Shown here in pieces: positions 62,266 through 64,000 of a DNA stretch of 64,000 nt. Position 1 is the stretch's first letter. Every line of letters begins with the position of its first letter. The stretch comes from Cymbidium sinense. Lineage: Eukaryota; Streptophyta; Magnoliopsida; Asparagales; Orchidaceae. The stretch is from positions 137,492,040 to 137,556,039 of the forward strand of contig CM038214.1 of NCBI GenBank assembly GCA_021442155.1, read 5' to 3'. The translations under genes and the position numbers were made by a program. The notes under the pieces are model-generated. The model did no database searches, had not been told where the DNA came from, and worked only from the letters and a program-made list of their open reading frames with translations.

Positions 62266-64000
62266 TTAATGACGGCGGTGTCTGCGTGGTGGAAGCATCA
62301 CTTCACGGTGTGTAATGTCGCGTGTAGGGGGTCAGAAGTGATCTTTGTGATGCACATCATCTTCTGGTCGGTGGTGCGCTGTCATCTAGAGGTGTAACAT
62401 CGATATCTCTGCGATGGGCTGTGAAAGTACTATGGGGAATTTTGGATGCATCGTGGCATGTATCTGGATGGGTGAGGATACATGGAAGAGCTGCACTGCC
62501 AGGGGTGAAATGGGCCTTCCATGCCTTCGCTGAGTGTGCTATAGGGGTAAGTGTATGGACCGACGTCTGGCATGGACGATGGACCTGCATCGAATCCTGT
62601 AGCATGTGGTGAGAAAGGCTGACGGCGCATAGGAAGCTTCGTGCATCTCTATACACCTATCCGATATGTGCATGTCCTTATTAAGTTTCCTGCATAATTC
62701 CTCGTAAGTATTGATCGAATGCTGGAAATCAGAGTCCATATCTCTCCCAAAATAAGCTGAGAATATATCCTGTGTGTCTAAGATATGTTCCCTCTGTATA
62801 GAAAAAAAAAATAATGTTGTATATTAAACATATAAATTTATGAATAACATAAATTTCATTTAACACTTACCATCAGTCTCTCTCCAGGAGCACGAGGGTA
62901 GTAGGTAGTCGGCGGTATGGTAGGAGCCCTGAGCATGTATAAGGAGGCCCAGGATCGATACCACCTCATATCGACTCACTCAGTCAGTAGGTGGGCACCC
63001 ACATCAACAATGGCATGGTTTCGGCCTCCCACGTAATATGTGGCGGTGGTAAAGACCGGTCAACATCGACTTTCCCGTCCATCGACTTCAGAAATGAAGG
63101 ATCAATAGGATCGCATCAACTCGGGTGATAGCCCGAGCGTCAGTAGAACGCGATCGGGGAGATACCACTCGATCGCTTCCAGCGGATCAATGGAACTCGA
63201 GTAGCCATATCTCGACCCGATAAACATACATCGCCACTCTAGTGCGGATCTCACGCCATAAGGTTCCCATATCACCTAGTCATTTAATAAATTTAAGGTC
63301 ATGTATGAAATTTTAAAAAATAATAATAAGCGATGTAGTGCAAATGGTCATACGGCTCAAGCAAACCATCAAGCTCATCCGTACATTATGACATGAGCGG
63401 GTTTCATCTCCTGCGTAAGTCTCATTCCATCTACAACCAACACTCAAACCCTCCAACTCAAGCGGGTACGCAATGGGTCGACCAACGTGTAAATGCTCCC
63501 CGCGACCATACCTGCGAGTGCAAACATCGCCATGTTAGTCCGCCGGTCTTGTTGCCTCATTGACTCTATATAAGTGTGCCAACACGTGATCCAATCTTGA
63601 ACTTGCTAAATAATGTCGATCCTCTAATGGCAAGTCGGAGATGTACCTCGACGGGGCGTGTCGGCATGAGGAAGCATCCTATAGTGAATAGTATACTCGA
63701 CATGCCTCCAAAACTCAACTCGGGAATGTCCAAATAAGAATCTCGAAGAATGTCCAACGTAGCCACGTAGCGGCATGCGAGGTCTGGCGTGCTTGCCCCA
63801 TACGTAGATGTCGGATGTGGTGAAGGGATCATGATATACTACATCGCTCCGGTGTCTACCAATCACTCGCGGCAATCCGCCATATGCGCCATCGTCCAAC
63901 TCCAACGGTACGAACCAATCAGAATGTCGATCGAGATAATGCCGGTCGATTCAACATATAATTGGAACCAAGTCAAGGTCATAATAAACCGGTTCAAGAA
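62266..64000 (-). pseudogene. Plant mobile domain (MAIN-like) gene remnant, partial
   Basis: Minus-strand gene-like remnant running off the right edge. Exon-like sequence at 64000-62871 ends with VDMRWYRSWASLYMLRAPTI, then YYPRAPGERLM. After a 77-base intron the frame resumes as REHILDTQDIFSAYFGRDMD, then INTYEELCRKLNKDM, a Pro-rich stretch in a shifted frame (GFDAGPSSMPDVGPYTYPY) and a basic end VMLPPRRHRRH with stop at 62266-62268. The WYRS motif followed by a Pro-rich tail is what I recall of plant mobile domain proteins (MAIN/MAIL family), some of which travel in transposons. A TGA lies just before VDMRWYRS and upstream pieces (63566-63905) shift frames, so it looks dead. CpG-rich, unlike the DNA to its left. 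Family call is tentative. Confidence 0.45.
62794..62870 (-). other. Intron in the MAIN-like remnant
   Basis: Donor ATG|GTAAGTGTT at 62870 and acceptor TTTCTATACAG at 62794 on the minus strand, preceded by a T-rich tract. Length 77 bases, phase 0: codons join as ...E-R-L-M | R-E-H-I... with no stop across the junction. Confidence 0.6.

Overview
This window is plant nuclear DNA made almost entirely of transposable elements. I see no intact host gene. It is AT-rich, has a Ty3/gypsy polyprotein of the Tat/Ogre type, a BED-finger hAT transposase, and a broken gene resembling the plant mobile domain (MAIN-like) family. Together these point to a flowering plant with a large, repeat-rich genome; I cannot name the species.

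One family of giant Ty3/gypsy elements explains roughly 1-34281 and 40033-61455. Its parts are: a very long LTR (about 7.0-7.7 kb, starting TGACCTCA and ending CA); a tRNA-Arg primer-binding site (18 of 18 bases at 32243-32260); a 1-2.4 kb untranslated leader made of tandem hairpins; a gag start reading like M..QKFVFTFPFGMDLALDQ; gag core, zinc-knuckle, protease, a spacer domain, reverse transcriptase and integrase; and a 2 kb 3' untranslated part built of 300-550 base repeats. Every coding part is broken by stops and frameshifts, so all copies are dead.

Layout: 1-2416 leader on the minus strand; 2417-2429 decayed primer site; 2436-10055 LTR A (minus); 10056-12520 leader plus gag fragment (plus strand); 12521-19347 LTR B (minus, one end lost); 19348-22242 3' untranslated region and integrase end (minus); 22243-29980 LTR C (minus); 29981-31763 a second 3' untranslated region (minus); 31764-34281 LTR end, primer site, leader and gag start (plus); 34282-40024 a hAT transposon inserted in gag with an 8-base target duplication; 40033-45940 the rest of that gag-pol up to reverse transcriptase; 45941-52987 LTR D (plus); 52998-61455 primer site, leader, gag, protease and reverse transcriptase of a third element; 61456-62260 featureless AT-rich DNA; 62266-64000 the MAIN-like pseudogene (minus).

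The most unusual signals are non-coding. The leaders are arrays of 8 to about 20 hairpins that keep one loop (TACCAAATT or TACTCAAATT) while the stem arms change in a matched way. All four LTRs have, 570-790 bases downstream of the presumed TATA box, a GC-rich patch with an inverted repeat whose sequence is different in each copy. The region upstream of the TATA box is packed with TTGAC/GTCAA cores, the WRKY W-box. A 2.4-2.9 kb inverted repeat (1-2870 against 31764-34130) is much more alike than the other copies of the same parts.
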